A DNA stretch of 64,000 nucleotides from Guadua angustifolia (Eukaryota; Streptophyta; Magnoliopsida; Poales; Poaceae). The stretch is taken from NCBI GenBank assembly GCA_036346375.1, contig CM070511.1, positions 2,046,001 through 2,110,000 of the forward strand, read 5' to 3'. A model generated the notes under the pieces. That model did no database searches, was not told where the DNA came from, and saw nothing but the letters and a program-made list of their open reading frames with translations. A program made the translations under genes and the position numbers. The first letter of the stretch is position 1. Every line of letters begins with the position of its first letter. Shown here piece after piece: positions 1 through 12,681 of the stretch.

Positions 1-3000
1 TCTTGCTCTTTGGAAGTATCCGAAAAGGAATCTAAACTTAGCCAAGTCACCCAGGACCTCTACTATTCGAGAAGATTCCTTTCATTTTAAACTATTCTTA
101 ATGGTCCTGACAAATTTAACCTTGAATTTGCCCTGCTTAGAGGACAAGGTGCAATCTCTAATCTTTTTGTTTCTTTTATAAACAGCTTTAAAATTACAAC
201 TATGGTGATAGTTATCATCATCTAAGATCTCATCAATTGGATTACCACAAATAGTGGATAGGGAAGTTGACCAATCACAGTCCACCTGTGACTCAGAGTC
301 ATTACCACAAGAGATATGATCACCAACCGTGCAGTCAGAAGGTAAAACAGAAGCAGTTCTAGATATATCAACATTGAAAAGATTGTGAATCGCAGAATTG
401 ACTCTTCCAAGGAATTACCACATACTACTCCCAAGTGATTAATATTAGTAATCGCATCAACAATAGGAATAGAAGATAGACATAGATCAAGATCAGTACC
501 TTCATGAAAATCAAGGTTCTTCATAGTAGCTCTATGCTCAGCGCGCACCAAAGAATGTTCAACTCCAGAACCCACCAATCTCGGAGAGGCACGTAAAGGA
601 GACACACAAGCCTTAGGAATATCAGCCGCCACATGCTTAAAAGTCCTGGCACAGCCAACAGCATCCTTGACAGGAGAAGAGATCGCCCCTTCAGAAGATA
701 CCTGCGCCTCCTTCAGATGACAACACCCAAATTGCTGCGAATTCATACTTACACCATGACCCAAACCGGTGATAAGCCCCATCGACAGGCGAACTTGATC
801 ATGAGAAGCGGCTTCTCCAACCGCCGAGATACACCCTCCATGCCACCAATTAAACCACCGGTCTTACAACCTTTCCCTTTACAAGCAGCTCCTCCATGTT
901 TGATTCTTCATTATTTTCAGCCATAACTATGTCCGCAGCATCTTCTAAAGCTTTGTCCACAGATGCATCTAACAGCTCTTGTGCTTTCCTTCTCACAAAG
1001 AGTTCAAACTCACTATCAGACAACTCATTCACAGCAGCCAGAAAAGAGTTCTTGACTCCTCCTTCAACCCCAACCTTGGAACTACGAACCCGTTTTGGAC
1101 CTTCAAGTCTTCTCGATCTTTTGGCTCCCTAGCAGCATCCTGTTCCAAATCATCCATTGCAATGTCACCACCACCATCCTTCTTTTCTTCATCATCTGAC
1201 TTTGATAAATCCAACTCTACCTCATCTCCATTCTCATCACACCCAATTCTCTCCACTTCGAATTTTAATTCGAAGTAATGATCACCGATTACCACATCAA
1301 GAAATGGAGGGATGAGCTTAGGATTTAACACTGCCACAAAAATCCTCCCGAAGTCACTTTTCCTTGTCATCTCCATGTCCACCGTTTGAGTAGAACCCAA
1401 CATGGAGCCAACAGCCTAGAGATTTAGAAATTCTCTAAGTTTCTTCCTTATACCAAAAACCCTGACCCATACTTTAGGTAGAAGAAATCCATCCTCCTTT
1501 TCTAACCATTCCTTAAAGATCAATCTAACACCCGAAGAAATACCCTCCAATCTCACATCAGCTCCCCCAAACGCAATGGACCTTTGCAAATCAGTTTTTG
1601 AGGGAAACATAGTCACATAACCCTCCTCTTGCTCTTTCAACTCCCAAGTCCATTTGCCAGGAAAAAGCCTTTATGGCGAGACACAATCATTCTTTAGAGA
1701 GCACGCCCCCCTCCACTGAAATAAGAGCTACTCTATTGTCTTTTTTAGCCTTTGGTAGAGGAGGATGAGGTATGTGATAGAAACCCAGACCGTGAACCGC
1801 ATAGCCCACAACATGTGCCACCGGTTTTGGTTGCTTGAGAATTGGACATCTATGATTTACATGATCGAAACTGTCACAGATTACACAGTAAATATCAGAT
1901 TGGCACACAACCGCCACATGCCCTTTTTGCGTACACCTTTGACATCTAACTCCACCTCTTTGCTCAGCCCCCAACGATGCCATATCGTCCAAACTTCCAT
2001 CCACCTCCATCCCAGATGCATCATTCACCTCCTGACTCAACCTCTGCTTATCAAGACACTGTTTATCCGAATTTGCAATCACCTCAGGAACTGATTCAGA
2101 AAACACCTTGCGATCAGCAGCCTGCCCTTCAACAGCAGCAATGTTACAAGAAATATGCTTCTCAACCTTATTCACCACCTTCCCTTGCTGACTATGCAGA
2201 CCCTGAGACCCAACTTGGTGACCAGTCGACGCATAAGATCCCTGCCAACGTGAAAAATCTCTCTGGCTATGACCATGCCAAGCACCTCGACCAGCATAAC
2301 CAAAACCAGACCTACCACCACTGCCGAAAGCTCTGTTTCCTTTCTGGCCTTGAGTAAAACCGGCACCACCACCATTGCCGACCGCTCTGCCACCCCTCTG
2401 ACCCAGGCCAAAGCCAAAAGAACTTCCCCCATCAGTCTTCTGCCTACCAGCACTACCTCCGCCCCTGAAACCACCACGCCCTCCTCTTCGACCAAGGAAA
2501 GCCCTCCCTTGCTCCATAACCGGCGACACACTCTTTGCACTGCGGGAGTTTGTTTCCGGCGCAGAACAACCTAAAGAACTAACAACAGACGGGGATTTGG
2601 AACGACACCACAACAGGCTGGCACAGGGTTTCCCCGCGTTGGCAAAAAGACGCCCAACTTCAGAAGAAAATCTAAACCTGTTTAAATGTCCATTATTCGC
2701 GCGCACATGCATTGGCTTAGCAAAGCCATATCTGCGGGCCCTAATTGAGCAGTTAGCGTATTGAAATTCCAAGACATCGTCCAGGCGCAAGACCAGCTTC
2801 TTCGTTGCAGGCGACAAGCAATTACTACCCTTAGCCACCGGATTGGTCGGGAAGATCTCTCCACATCTTTGACCAGAAACATGACCATTCACCTTGATAT
2901 CACCAAGCGATCTCTTCTAAGAGAAATGAGCTTTTGGCCGAGGACCCCGCCCCGGTTTGAACTTAGCAAACCGCCTGGCAGCCACCGCCTCAACAACTTT

Positions 3001-3230
3001 AGATGCCAAGGAACTTTGATGAACAACCCGATCAACCGAACCAACACAGGAAGAATCATGAACCAAAGCCAAAGAATCCTCCGCCTGCCGCAAATCATCT
3101 AAAGAAAATCCCTCAGCCATTGCATCCCTCACAAACGCCTCGGTTGAAATATCAGAACTACACACTTCCTCACTAGATAAAACACTAGAAATATCATCTT
3201 CAGCTCATACCCTAAACCTAGATCCTGCTT
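1..3230 (-). pseudogene. Decayed retroelement ORF: CCHC zinc knuckles plus DUF4283-like domain
   Basis: Read on the minus strand, broken frames run in order from about 3230 down to 82. An N-terminal part (3165-2917) leads to a Gly/Arg-rich stretch at 2500-2250. Two zinc knuckles follow near 1930-1850 (CQRCTQKGHVAVVC and CVICDSFDHVNHRC). After them come segments at 1640-1416 and 1403-1029 with WVRVFGIRKKLREFL and VVIGDHYFELKFEV, the pattern of DUF4283-type proteins of plant L1-like or unclassified retroelements. Acidic tails continue at 1032-850, 782-222 and 285-82. Several stops and frameshifts separate these pieces, so no single protein can be made. Reverse transcriptase is absent here and could lie left of the window. 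The known family role is RNA binding by a gag-like ORF1; assignment to LINE rather than another retroelement is an inference. Confidence 0.8.
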
Positions 3231-4979
3231 CTGGATACCCTTTCTCAACTAGTGGGAACTGAGAATCCAAAAAAAAGAGAATCCGAGACCGGGTCATCAT
3301 GGTCCGGTGAAAACCACTTTCCATCGCGAGACAAAGAGCAATGCAAAGCCGAATCAACCACAGAGCACTTAAACATTGCAGCTAGAGATGCACCAAAAGC
3401 ATTTATCAAGTTGGACAAAACGTCGACCAGGTAAAGTGCAACTCAAGAAGATGGACCCTCAACTCTTCCATGCCCGAAACAGAAAATACTACACTCTGAG
3501 ATTCTGTTCTTCTTCTTCTTGTGATTCCTCTCTGCCTCTGGTGCCTGATACTAACCCCAAACTCCAAAGTAAGTTAATTACCATTAGTTAGTAGCAACCT
3601 TACTCTGATCTTCCGTACTCTGCACTTCTGCAGTCCACACAAGACAAGACTGCAGGTCGCATACTGACCAGACAGAAGAGCTCGTGTAATATACTCGACA
3701 CAAAAAAAAAACATATATACATATACAGGCGCGTTGTGTCATTGTGCCTGCGTGACCACAAGAAAAACCAAGGCAAGGCAGGCAAGATGGCATCATTTCC
3801 TATGCGATGTGGCGATCTGGCAGTGGCAGAAAAAGGCAGCCGTGCCTGTGGAGACAATCACAAGCTGCCTCTGGTTGGTTGGTGCTAGCAAGCAAGGCTG
3901 GTTGGTTTCCTTCTTTCTTGCTTTCAGTGGAAGGAAAACAGAGAACTAAAAGATGGAGGAGACTACAGAGAACTAAAAGATGGAGGAGAACTACCACAGA
4001 TACCCTGCACTGCACAGTAGTCCCTTCAATCTTGTCTTCTGTTGTGAACCATCAGATCATCAGCCAGACTTTTTCATCAAAAAAAATGACCGGAGTGAAT
4101 CTGAATTACAGTGCATCCATTCAGAGCTAACACAAAATGTAGGAATGCACAGAACGGATGCTCAAAACCAGTAAGCCATACATTTGTCAGGTAGAGACGG
4201 ACCAGCGGCGTCTACATGCGGCCATATACAGTCTGCACAGGAATGGAATGTCAGCAAGACATTCAACGTGCAATTGCTTGACTGGGTAGTAAATTTTGAA
4301 ACTGCAGACGCCAACATTTCAAATTGCAGGCAGGCACTGTTGCAAACAAGTACCCACACCAGCTGCATCATCCCTTTTTCGCCGTTGCCACTGATGGAGG
4401 GAGCTGGCTGTGCCTGTGTTGTGTGTCCTTGGCTCCTTGAAGCTTTCAGGCAGCTAGTGGTGGTGCCAGTGGCAGTAACAACAGCTCTGCACTGCACAAC
4501 AGAAAGACGCCCCATGGAGGGACATATGCAAGGACTCACACCACTACTACTACACACCCCGGCTCTGCAATTTTAGATCGCTCTAGCGAGTCTCGCAGGC
4601 TTGATACATGCATGGGCATGGCCTGATCTGAATGATGGACCCCTCTCTCTCTCTCTCTCTTAATCTCACCAGCAAAAAAGTTGCCCTCTGCAGTGCACTG
4701 CAGGCTAGAGGGTGCTGCCATGGAGCCCATCTCGTGCAGAGACCTTTTTCTGCTCCCTTGCACTGTCCCCTCCCTGCCTTCCCATCTCAGCTCAAAAGGC
4801 AGTAGAGACTGGTAATATCACTGATCAGTAGTAGGTAGAGGAGGCTAGAGAGAAGTGAACCGGTGACTAGTGAGGAAGCTTTGGCCGAATTGGCCCCTTT
4901 ACACATTTTGTTTTGCATATTTAGTGTTTATTTAAATGAAATCACAAATCTAACCTTTATTCCTCTTCTTCTTTGTTGC
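3231..4979. other. Gene-free stretch, unassigned
   Basis: Several overlapping reading frames of 60-130 codons occur on both strands at 3584-4763, but they share no recognisable domain and have no clear coding bias. A short (CT)n tract lies at 4641-4660. I see no gene that I can support. Confidence 0.5.
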
Positions 4980-6045
4980 CTAAAACATGCTTGACTTTCT
5001 GCTTTTGAAACATAGAAGCGGTTGGAAATTACTTGGATTTTGCTTTTTGGAAGTTGAAACTTGTTTACTTGAATTTTGCTTTTGAAACATAAAACTTTAA
5101 TCGGACTTTAGTGAAATCTACATGAATTTTACCTCTTAAAATGTAAAACTTTTTGAAACTTGGATGAAACCTGCCATAATTTTGCTTTTGAAAGGTAAAA
5201 CTTGCTGTAACTTGTGAAACCTTTTTGAAATTTATTATGGAACCGTGAGACTTGCTGGAAACTTTCATGAAACCTAGTGAAACCTGCTTGAATTATGCTT
5301 TTTGAAATGTGAAACTGCTATTCAAACTTAGTAAAATCAGCTTGAATTTTCCTTTTGAAACGTGAAAAATGTTAGAACTTGGTGAAACCTATTTTAATTA
5401 TTTCTTTTGAAAGGTGAAACCTGCTTGAACATTGTGAAATTAACCTGTTTGAATATTTGATTCAAGTTTCATAAAAGTTCTAACCAATTTATAATGATTC
5501 CTCTGTTACTTCATCTTCATTGTTTCATATAAGTTTTAAGATGTCTCAGTTACGATTTTGTAAGTTTTAGGGAGTTTCATGCAAGCTTTAATAGGTTTCA
5601 TCAAGTTCCGTTCAAGTTTCATGCCAATTTGTAACTAATCTTTTCTTGCTTACTCTTCATGACTGTTTTAAATTTGTGAGATATATATGATTAGAACTGC
5701 TTGGATTTAGCTATTAAAACTTAAAAGTTGTCCAAACATATATGAATTGTGATTTTGAAACATAAAACTTTGCGTTTTAAAATTTAAAACTTGTTGAAAC
5801 TTGCTTTTAAACATGCATGAAATCTGTTGAAACTTGAAATTATTTTAATGAAACTTCTTAAAATGTCTTGAAACTTGTATATAACTTTCCACAAAACACA
5901 CTAAAACCGTCATAAAACTTTTCTATCACCAAACGCGAAACCTTATAAAATCTAAAACCGCGTGAAATCGTACGAAACTGCTATACGATTAGGATGTTCA
6001 AGCAGGTTTCAAGAAGTTTTAAGAAGTTTCCCAGAAGCACTCGTA
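4980..6045. repeat. Degenerate GAAACTTG-type low-complexity repeat
   Basis: About 1 kb is built from loosely repeated words such as TTGAAACTTG, GTGAAACCTGCTTGAA and TTTTGAAAC, spaced every 15-40 bases. The right part (5460-5660) has the complementary phase (GTTTCAAG, AAGTTTCAT). It has no long ORF. The same vocabulary recurs at 49640-49925. Confidence 0.6.
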
Positions 6046-6249
6046 AAGAAATGCTTCAGCAGACGAGCAGAAGAAGCACGAATCCATGGTGTTCTGCTTG
6101 CATTGCTTGCTACTCAGCAAACAAGTAACATCGGCATTAGACCAAATCTAATTTGCCTACTGCAAATTGCACTGCATTGCACCACATGACTCCGCCACCT
6201 TTCCACCGTTCAGCAGCTACCTACGAGGGGACCTTCGTAATGTGCTCAA

Positions 6250-6279
6250 GACACACACACACTCTCTCTCTCTCTCTCA
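6250..6279. repeat. (AC)n(CT)n microsatellite
   Basis: Compound dinucleotide run about 300 bases upstream of the coding start at 6565. Confidence 0.85.
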
Positions 6280-6380
6280 CGCACACACTTTTCTCTCAGT
6301 CCAAGCCAAGGATAATGGAGTACTTGGTGAGGCCCAGCGTCTATTGTATTGTATTGTAGCGTGCTTGTAATAGTAGTCTT

Positions 6381-6410
6381 GAAGAAGAAGAAGAAGAAGA
6401 AGAAGAAGAG
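6381..6410. repeat. (GAA)10 microsatellite
   Basis: Ten GAA units lie just upstream of a TATA-like box and so probably within the core promoter of the gene starting at 6565. Confidence 0.9.
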
Positions 6411-6420
6411 ACATGTCGAC

Positions 6421-6431
6421 CTTTATATACG
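6421..6431 (+). promoter_or_regulatory. Candidate TATA box
   Basis: CTTTATATACG lies 135-145 bases before the ATG at 6565, a plausible distance for a transcription start near 6455 with a leader of about 110 bases. Position and motif are the only support. Confidence 0.45.
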
Positions 6432-6564
6432 CATCAATCGCCATCCAAAGCCGACCGTTTTGATCAACTCCATGTCCATGAGACCTGGTGCCTTCTCTAA
6501 ACTACACGCTTGACACTGGCAAGAACACACACACACTGCTTGTGTTTCTTGGGAGTAAGAATTA

Positions 6565-7534
6565 ATGGCCAAGAATTGCTACGGCAGGAGGCTCTCCGAG
6601 CTGCTCCAGGAGCAGCAGGAGCCGTTCCTCCTACACTCCGGCGCCGGCGCCGCCGAGGCAGTGCCGTGCTGTCCCGTGGCCGAGGCTTGCAGGCGGCAGC
6701 TGCTCGGGCTCTGCGACCAGGGCTCCGCCATGAAGAGGCGAGGCATCGGCAACAGCAACAGCAATGCTGCTAGGTCTGCGTTGGGCAGGGTGTTCTGCGG
6801 CAGGGCCGTGAGGAGGGCGCTGAGGTGGGACCTCGCCGGCTGCTTCTCCCGCGGCGCCACCCGCGCGAACTTCCGGCGGCTGCCGCGCGCCAGTCACATT
6901 CCCGACTGCGACGTCGTTATGGAATTCGACGACGATAGCGCGAGGCATGGGAGGCAGCTCAGCCCGGTGTCCGTCCTGGAGCTGCACTCCGACGAGGAAT
7001 CTCCCATGCTTAGTAACTGTGTCTGTAAGCACTCTTCTGCTGCTTCGCCATTCCAAGAATTCTCTCTCAGTACAGCCTTGTCCATAATTTACTCTGTTTG
7101 TTTCTGCATTTTCTTGTCATTAATCGCTCGTCTTCTTCCTTACAATTCCCACTCTGCTTCTTGATACAGGGGAGGCGGACGACAAGCCATCGACGTCAGG
7201 GAGCTCGCCGCCATCAGATCAGGACTTCATCGGCGCCACCGCCCCATGCTTCACCGTGTACAACGACGACAAGATCCGTGCAATGGGGGTAGCAGACAGG
7301 AAGAAGGTTATGAGGAGTGGCAAGCCCATGGAGGAGCAGATGATCATCTCTTCCTGGGAGAGGATCGCAGGAGACATCTCGAAGATCCCCACGCTGGTGG
7401 AGCTCGACTTCTCCGGCTCGGCGCAGGAATGGGGGCGGCTCAGGGAAGAAGAGGTCTCACAGGTAGTGGCAAGCATACAGGCCATGATCTTTGAGGAGGT
7501 CAGAGGGGAGGCTGTGCGCGACATGCTTTCTTGA
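6565..7534 (+). CDS. DUF4378-like plant protein, two exons, 274 aa
   Basis: Exon 1 is 6565-7024 and exon 2 is 7170-7534. The intron 7025-7169 has a GTAAGC donor and a TACAG acceptor. Joining them (460 + 365 bases) gives one uninterrupted frame of 275 codons including TGA. The start is supported by the N-terminus MAKNCYGRRLSELLQEQQEP, which resembles the opening of grass proteins of this group. The middle is basic (FCGRAVRRALRWD) and then acidic/serine-rich (LSPVSVLELHSDEE). The C-terminus has SSWERIAGDISKIPTLVELDFS, ending IFEEVRGEAVRDMLS; I associate this terminal helix with DUF4378 (found in TRM/LONGIFOLIA-like proteins), but that link is from memory of the family and not certain. Function is unknown. 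The gene model is strong, the family name moderate. Confidence 0.85.
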
Positions 7535-9404
7535 ATCTTGATTCCAACTGTAAACTGGGATCGGGCACAACATCTCGGTGATGATTTCTTTCTCAAAACA
7601 AAAAGAAAATAAACATCTCGTTGATGATTTCTTTCTCAAAACATCTCGTTGATGATTTCTTTAGCTGACGATGAACTGGAGAGAGTGTTAGTTTGAAGAG
7701 AGGAGAGAAGATGTGTACAATTTTTTAGGTCTTCGATTATTTTCCTTTGTCAGTGGCACAGACTCCTGCAGGTCTCTTTGTGCGTGAAAAGTGCAACTGT
7801 GTTGGCTTGTACCCCTATATTGTTTGCTTGTGATAAAAGCGCAGATGCTATGGGACAAAAACTGTAGAAATTGTGCGTGATTAGTAAAAAAAGTTGTAGA
7901 ATACTAGTCTAGTCCTGCTACTGCAATTCATGGGGCATTCAGCTCAGCTCGTGTCTGCACTCGGTTGGCACCAACACAGCTTTTGGTTCAGGACATGTTT
8001 CGTTTAGGTAATAGTATGTGAGATGTTGCCTCTAGACTAGATGTGTTTGCACTCTGCTGCTGCTACTAGGTGAGCTTTTAGTAAGGAATACTGGATCACA
8101 TGATGAACTGGGGAGTAGGGACTAGCAACAAAGCACTTTGTGAAAGATGCTACTTAGATTACCACACTCCCCTGCATGTTTCTTTTAATGTTTTCGTCTG
8201 ATCATTGCTCTGCCACTCCTACTTCAGAGTTCAGAGGCTCAGACTATTTGATGCTCTCGCAGACTTGAGGTTGGGGTAATTACATCTGATCATGTAATCT
8301 TTCAACCTGACATGCAGCCCACTCACTATGAGAACAGCAGCACTGTGGGCACTCCACCTTAATTAACACTTACATCTGATTGGTGCTCTGACATGCGTTC
8401 AATCTTTCATTTGGAGTAAAGATTTGGATCATTCATATGATGTATATAATGCAAAATCTGAAGAGGCAGTTGGATTCAGACAAGGCGATTTATTGGCATT
8501 TCGCGACCAAACGTGCGCATGGGTGGCGCGCTGAATGCATGCAGGGCTCTAGTTTCAAAGAAATAATGCGTTTAAATTTACAGCTATGAATCCCTTTGTC
8601 CCATCCGGAGATGCTACTCTGAAATCTCTGCTCTTTTTGTTTTTGCAGGAAGCTCTGAAATTTGTACTACGAAGTTTCCAATGGAAATTAGTATGACAGG
8701 TGGGCCATGGGAGACACTGTGCACGTTCCATGGCGTCGTGCATACGCTCGTCATCTAATTAATCTCCTAATCGTTGTGTAGGAGCAAGTAACCAACGCAC
8801 TCATCCGACTTTGTGTGTGTTCAATTCTTTGCTTTGACACAGAGAGAGAGAGAGAGAGAGTTTGCAATATGCATTCTTCCTCCTCGTTAAGGCCGCTTGC
8901 CTCTGGCCTTCTACTATGGCTGATGACGATCTAGGTGGCCCCAAAAAAGTTTTAGAAACGTCGTCACATTGCATCTTTAATGGACTAATTTTGTTGATTG
9001 AATTGATTTTGAAATTTGTTGACTAGGGTTTGTAAGATCTTAGAACTATTTGCACTGTAATTTTAGCAAGTTTCAAATATGTATGTTAGATTTATAATGT
9101 TACAAAATCGTTGTATAAGATTATAGAGTTGTACATATAAAATGTATACCCCGTTGAAAGTTTTATAGCTCCGTCCACAATGACGAGGGAGGAGGACAAG
9201 AGTAACACACATAGCTTTTGTCTGTGACATGAATTTCACAAGAAACAAATTAATTCTCTATGGAATTTTTACATTCCAAACCAGCCTAGTAGATCAGTGG
9301 TACATGACTGAGGGCACAAATTGTGCACCTTGCGGCGCGGTGGCAGAGGCAGGAAGTTTTGGGAGCCTGGACAAGTTTAACTATGATCAATAAATACGAA
9401 CAAG
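7535..9404. other. 3' flank of the 6565 gene and gene-free intergenic DNA
   Basis: Just past the stop a short motif (CATCTCGTTGATGATTTCTT and variants) repeats three times at 7573-7662, inside the presumed 3' UTR. A (GA)n run lies at 8839-8860. Nothing else could be assigned. Confidence 0.6.
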
Positions 9405-10470
9405 TTTAACCTGGGGACTCTCAATTTTGGAAAGGCCTCTTGAAGGTCAAGGATGATTTCTTGAAATGTGGATTCTTTCGAATTGGTGATGGTAATCAAA
9501 CTCGATTTTGGGAGGATACTTGGGTGGGTACTTCTCCGCTTAAAGTTCAATTTCCAAGTTTGTATAATATTGTCCATTACCGGCACAATACGGTTGCACA
9601 GGTCATGACTCAGATGCCACCAAGCATTAATTTTAGAAGATCATTACTTGGGATAAGTTAACGGCGTGGTACAATCTTCTAGCAAAGATAGCTCATTGTC
9701 AGATTACTGGTGGAAGGGATATTTTTCAATGGAGTTTACATAGACATGGAGAATTCTCTGTAAGATCTATGTATGCCTATTTAATGAACCAAGGGATTCC
9801 TTTCCATAATAATTTTATCTGGAAACTGAAACTTCCTTTAAAAATTAAAATTTTCCTCTGTTATTTACAAAGAGGAATAATTTTAACAAAGGATAATTTA
9901 GCCAAACGACATTGGCATGGGAATCAAAAATGTTGTTTTTGTAATTGCAATGAAACAATAAGACATCTTTTTTTTATTGCCACCAAGCAAAAGCTATTTG
10001 GAGAATAGTGCATATTGCAACTGGTTTATCTCCACCGAAGTCTATGTCTCATTTGCTCGGAAATTGGTTAACAGGCATTGAGAAGAGTGAAAAACGAATT
10101 ATTCTTGTCGGTGGTCCTGCCTTATTATGGGCTATTTGGTGTACACGTAATGACTTAATCTTTGAGAAAAAACAATCTTATTCTCTTATGCAGGTTATTT
10201 TCAGAGGAACATGCTGGCTGCGGTTTTGGGCATTATTGCAATCTGAGAACAAGAAAGAGCGCATTCGCCTGGCAAGCAGGGCATTAGAGATGGTGACATT
10301 GGACATCTTTGCCAAGAGTGGATGGAGAAGCAATTATAGAATTGGCTTTTGATTTTTAGCTATCGATGTCTTGTTCTCAATAATACTTTATGATTTACAT
10401 TTGTAAACGCTCGGTTGTATGCTATTGCAGAGACCAGATTTTAATCCTTTTTCTAAAAAAAATCATACAA
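9405..10470 (+). mobile_element. 5'-truncated LINE (L1 type), ORF2 C-terminal fragment, copy 1
   Basis: Frames at 9440-9661, 9769-10008 and 10008-10352 give the C-terminal end of a non-LTR reverse-transcriptase protein: FWEDTWVG upstream, then LPLKIKIFLCYLQRGIILTKDNLAKR and CCFCNCNETIRHLFF, which is the zf-RVT zinc-binding domain. A frameshift near 9980 and a stop just after 9661 break it. The element ends in a 3' tail at about 10456 (TTTTTCTAAAAAAAA). Reverse transcriptase and endonuclease domains are missing, as expected of a 5'-truncated insertion. Copy 2 of the same family is at 43999-44640. Confidence 0.85.
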
Positions 10471-10910
10471 ACAAAATTAAGAACCATAAAAAGTTTTTTA
10501 CACTAAAAGTATAGTCCAATACACATATGAACATTCTAGAATGAAAATAAAGAAAGATAAGTCAAATATCTTACTATGACTGTACAACACTACCAACGCT
10601 TTGATGATTCGCAGACAAAGACTTGAGCACATGAGACAAAGATTTGGGGATGGATTGCTTGATTTCAGATTTGGGGATTTATGGATGGATTACTTGATTC
10701 GGATTGACCAATCAACTCAATTTGTTAGCTTTGCATTTTGGCATGCTGGTTGGTCTGTTGTCTATCGGCATGAGCTTGCTCGGAGAAGGCTAGGCCTACG
10801 GTGGCGCGGAGTGCTCCACCGTAGGGGTCGCCGCCGACGGGAGCCCGAGCAATCACCTACCCTACTCGGGAACACTGTTACTGTCGCAAACATGTGACTG
10901 GTCCAATTTA

Positions 10911-11141
10911 GGGTCTGTTTGGTAGGGATTCAGCTTCTCCAGATTCTGAGAATGTGGTGAAGCTGAAAATTTTAGCTTCACCAGATTCATGAAGCTGGAA
11001 CTGTGAGTACATTAAGAGTGTTTAGATAGATCATCTTGTTTACATTTTAGACCAAAAATATAAACTTAATTCACTTTATTTTAGCTTATAAATTTCAGAT
11101 TTCAGAAGAAACTAGAATCTAGAGCTCTACCAAACAGACCC
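10911..11141. mobile_element. Tourist-like (PIF/Harbinger) MITE, family 1, copy a
   Basis: Ends GGGTCTGTTTGGTAG and CTACCAAACAGACCC are perfect inverted repeats. TTA target duplications flank at 10908-10910 and 11142-11144. Length is 231 bp with no coding capacity. Confidence 0.9.
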
Positions 11142-11429
11142 TTAGTGTAGCAGTGGTCACAGTAGTGTCACCACAAAAGAGCCACACGTGCACCCACAGT
11201 TAGTACAAGTATGATTTGTGCATAATCAACTGCAGGGCTGCAATCAGGGGCAGTGATGAACTGGATAAGTTCACTACGGAGAAATTAACGAAAGTTCACT
11301 ATGGATGGGATTGGATTTAATATTGGAGGTTGTGCAGAGGATAGCCGGCTTCAATTGTCTCAACCAGCTCTTTTGAGAGAAAAGAAAATACAGTACGACA
11401 CCATGGACAACGATACGGCTTATAAAGCA

Positions 11430-11610
11430 CTACTTCAACCACTAATATCTATTATAATATATTTATATAACACAATAACTATAATGTTATGAAAGTACTT
11501 TTTGAGACAAATCTACACATATGGTTTTCATGTATCAAATTTAAATATTCAAAAAGATATTTACAATCAAAGTTTCAAAAATTTGACTACATCTAAATAG
11601 ACAACTAACT
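11430..11610. repeat. Fragment related to the Stowaway element at 13283
   Basis: Internal words such as GAAAGTACTTTTTGAGACAA and TTTCAAAAATTTGACTAC match, in reverse orientation, the interior of the Stowaway MITE at 13283-13506. Ends are not preserved. Confidence 0.4.
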
Positions 11611-11883
11611 GAAAACAAAAAATCAATGGTTAAAGTATGGGTCAAACTCTCTTTGTTAAGTTGACCTTTTACACAAAATAGATGCCATCCACTGTCGAAG
11701 CTAAGGTAATCTATCTGTCTGGGAAAAGAAAAAAAAAAAGGAAGGAGAAGATTGCTGAGAAATAAAAAGCTTACACGATCTGAAACTAAAAGAGAGATGA
11801 GATGGCAAATCCATTGCACAAATGATACACGCTTCCCTCACCAAAGGAAAAACATGCATGTGCCTCAACTCTGCACCTTTCTA

Positions 11884-12112
11884 GGGTCCTGTTTGTTTTA
11901 AACCGATTCCGGATTCTAACCAAAAGCGAAATTAAAACAAACAAATTCGATTCTAGAATCCGATTCTCACAATCCAGGCCCATCCATATACACTAGAATC
12001 CACAATCCATTTCATATGTGCTTCTGGATTCCAGTTTTTAGAGAATCAACTTCTCTACAACCACGATCCAGAATCAGCTTTTAGATAATCCAAAGCTGAA
12101 ACAAATAGACCC
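11884..12112. mobile_element. PIF/Harbinger-like MITE, family 2, copy a
   Basis: Starts GGGTCCTGTTTGTTT and ends AAACAAATAGACCC (imperfect inverted ends). The flanks share only TA. Its interior (GAATCCACAATCCATTTCAT, AGAGAATCAACTTCTCTACA) is the reverse complement of the element at 14933-15163. Confidence 0.8.
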
Positions 12113-12222
12113 TAATTCTAATCACCAAACTTTAGCACATAACCTTAAAAGTAAGCCAACGACGCCAGAAACCTTAAACAGATAGAGATTGATCGAGAGA
12201 CAGGAGATTAATTAACTGATGA

Positions 12223-12306
12223 TTAAGCATCGCTGGGGTGCACCTCAGGCAGCTTAGCAAGCCGCACCATGCTCTCCTCTGCGACTCCATTGGAGCTCTT
12301 GCAGGA

Positions 12307-12337
<31 letters not shown>

Positions 12338-12681
12338 GCCCACGTAAACCGCCTCTTGCCCTTAGGCTCACGCGCAGCACTACTGCTCTTCCCGCCCCTG
12401 GTGCTCTTGGTGCACGCTATGTACGCCGCGAGGAACGGGTCGTCCTCCGGCCGGACGGCCCCGCGGGTCTTCGCGAAGCTCCTCGTCTGCGGCATGGTCG
12501 GCCGGCCTGGCGGCGGCGGCACGGACGGCCGGCCCGGCACCTTCCTCCGGCTCTCCGGCACGTCACGGGCTTCCACGGCCGTCGAGACCGGCTTATTTGT
12601 CCACAGGCTTTGCTTTGACACGCCCGGCTCGTGCTCCCACGAGAAGACCACGGTGGCCGGCACAGCTTCCTCTTGGCCCAT
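12223..12681 (-). CDS. DUF688-like protein, single exon, 152 aa
   Basis: An uninterrupted minus-strand frame starts at ATG 12681 and ends at TAA 12223. Residues 10-25 are ATVVFSWEHEPGVSKQ, the hallmark N-terminal motif of plant proteins grouped as DUF688. Basic, proline-rich sequence follows (RKVPGRPSVPPPPGRP), then a short conserved-looking block PEDDPFLAAYIACTKS. Near residues 113-127 there is a Gly-Leu run (GLGLGLGLGL) produced by a 6-bp tandem repeat in the DNA. The protein has no signal peptide or membrane segment. The molecular function of the family is not known to me. High GC content against AT-rich flanks and the intact frame support a real gene. A (GAA)n run at 12809-12836 probably lies in its promoter or 5' UTR. 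Confidence 0.75.
12307..12341. repeat. Coding hexanucleotide repeat (GAGCCC)n
   Basis: About five GAGCCC units inside the DUF688-like gene encode the alternating Gly-Leu run on the minus strand. Such a repeat can change length in whole-codon steps without breaking the frame. Confidence 0.85.

Noticed and set aside
4162..4576. Overlapping 130-codon frames on both strands
   Set aside because: No domain, start context or codon bias separates either strand; they look like chance frames.
10601..10897. 98-codon plus-strand frame
   Set aside because: The C-terminal Arg-rich part comes from a GC-rich patch and the rest has no recognisable motif.
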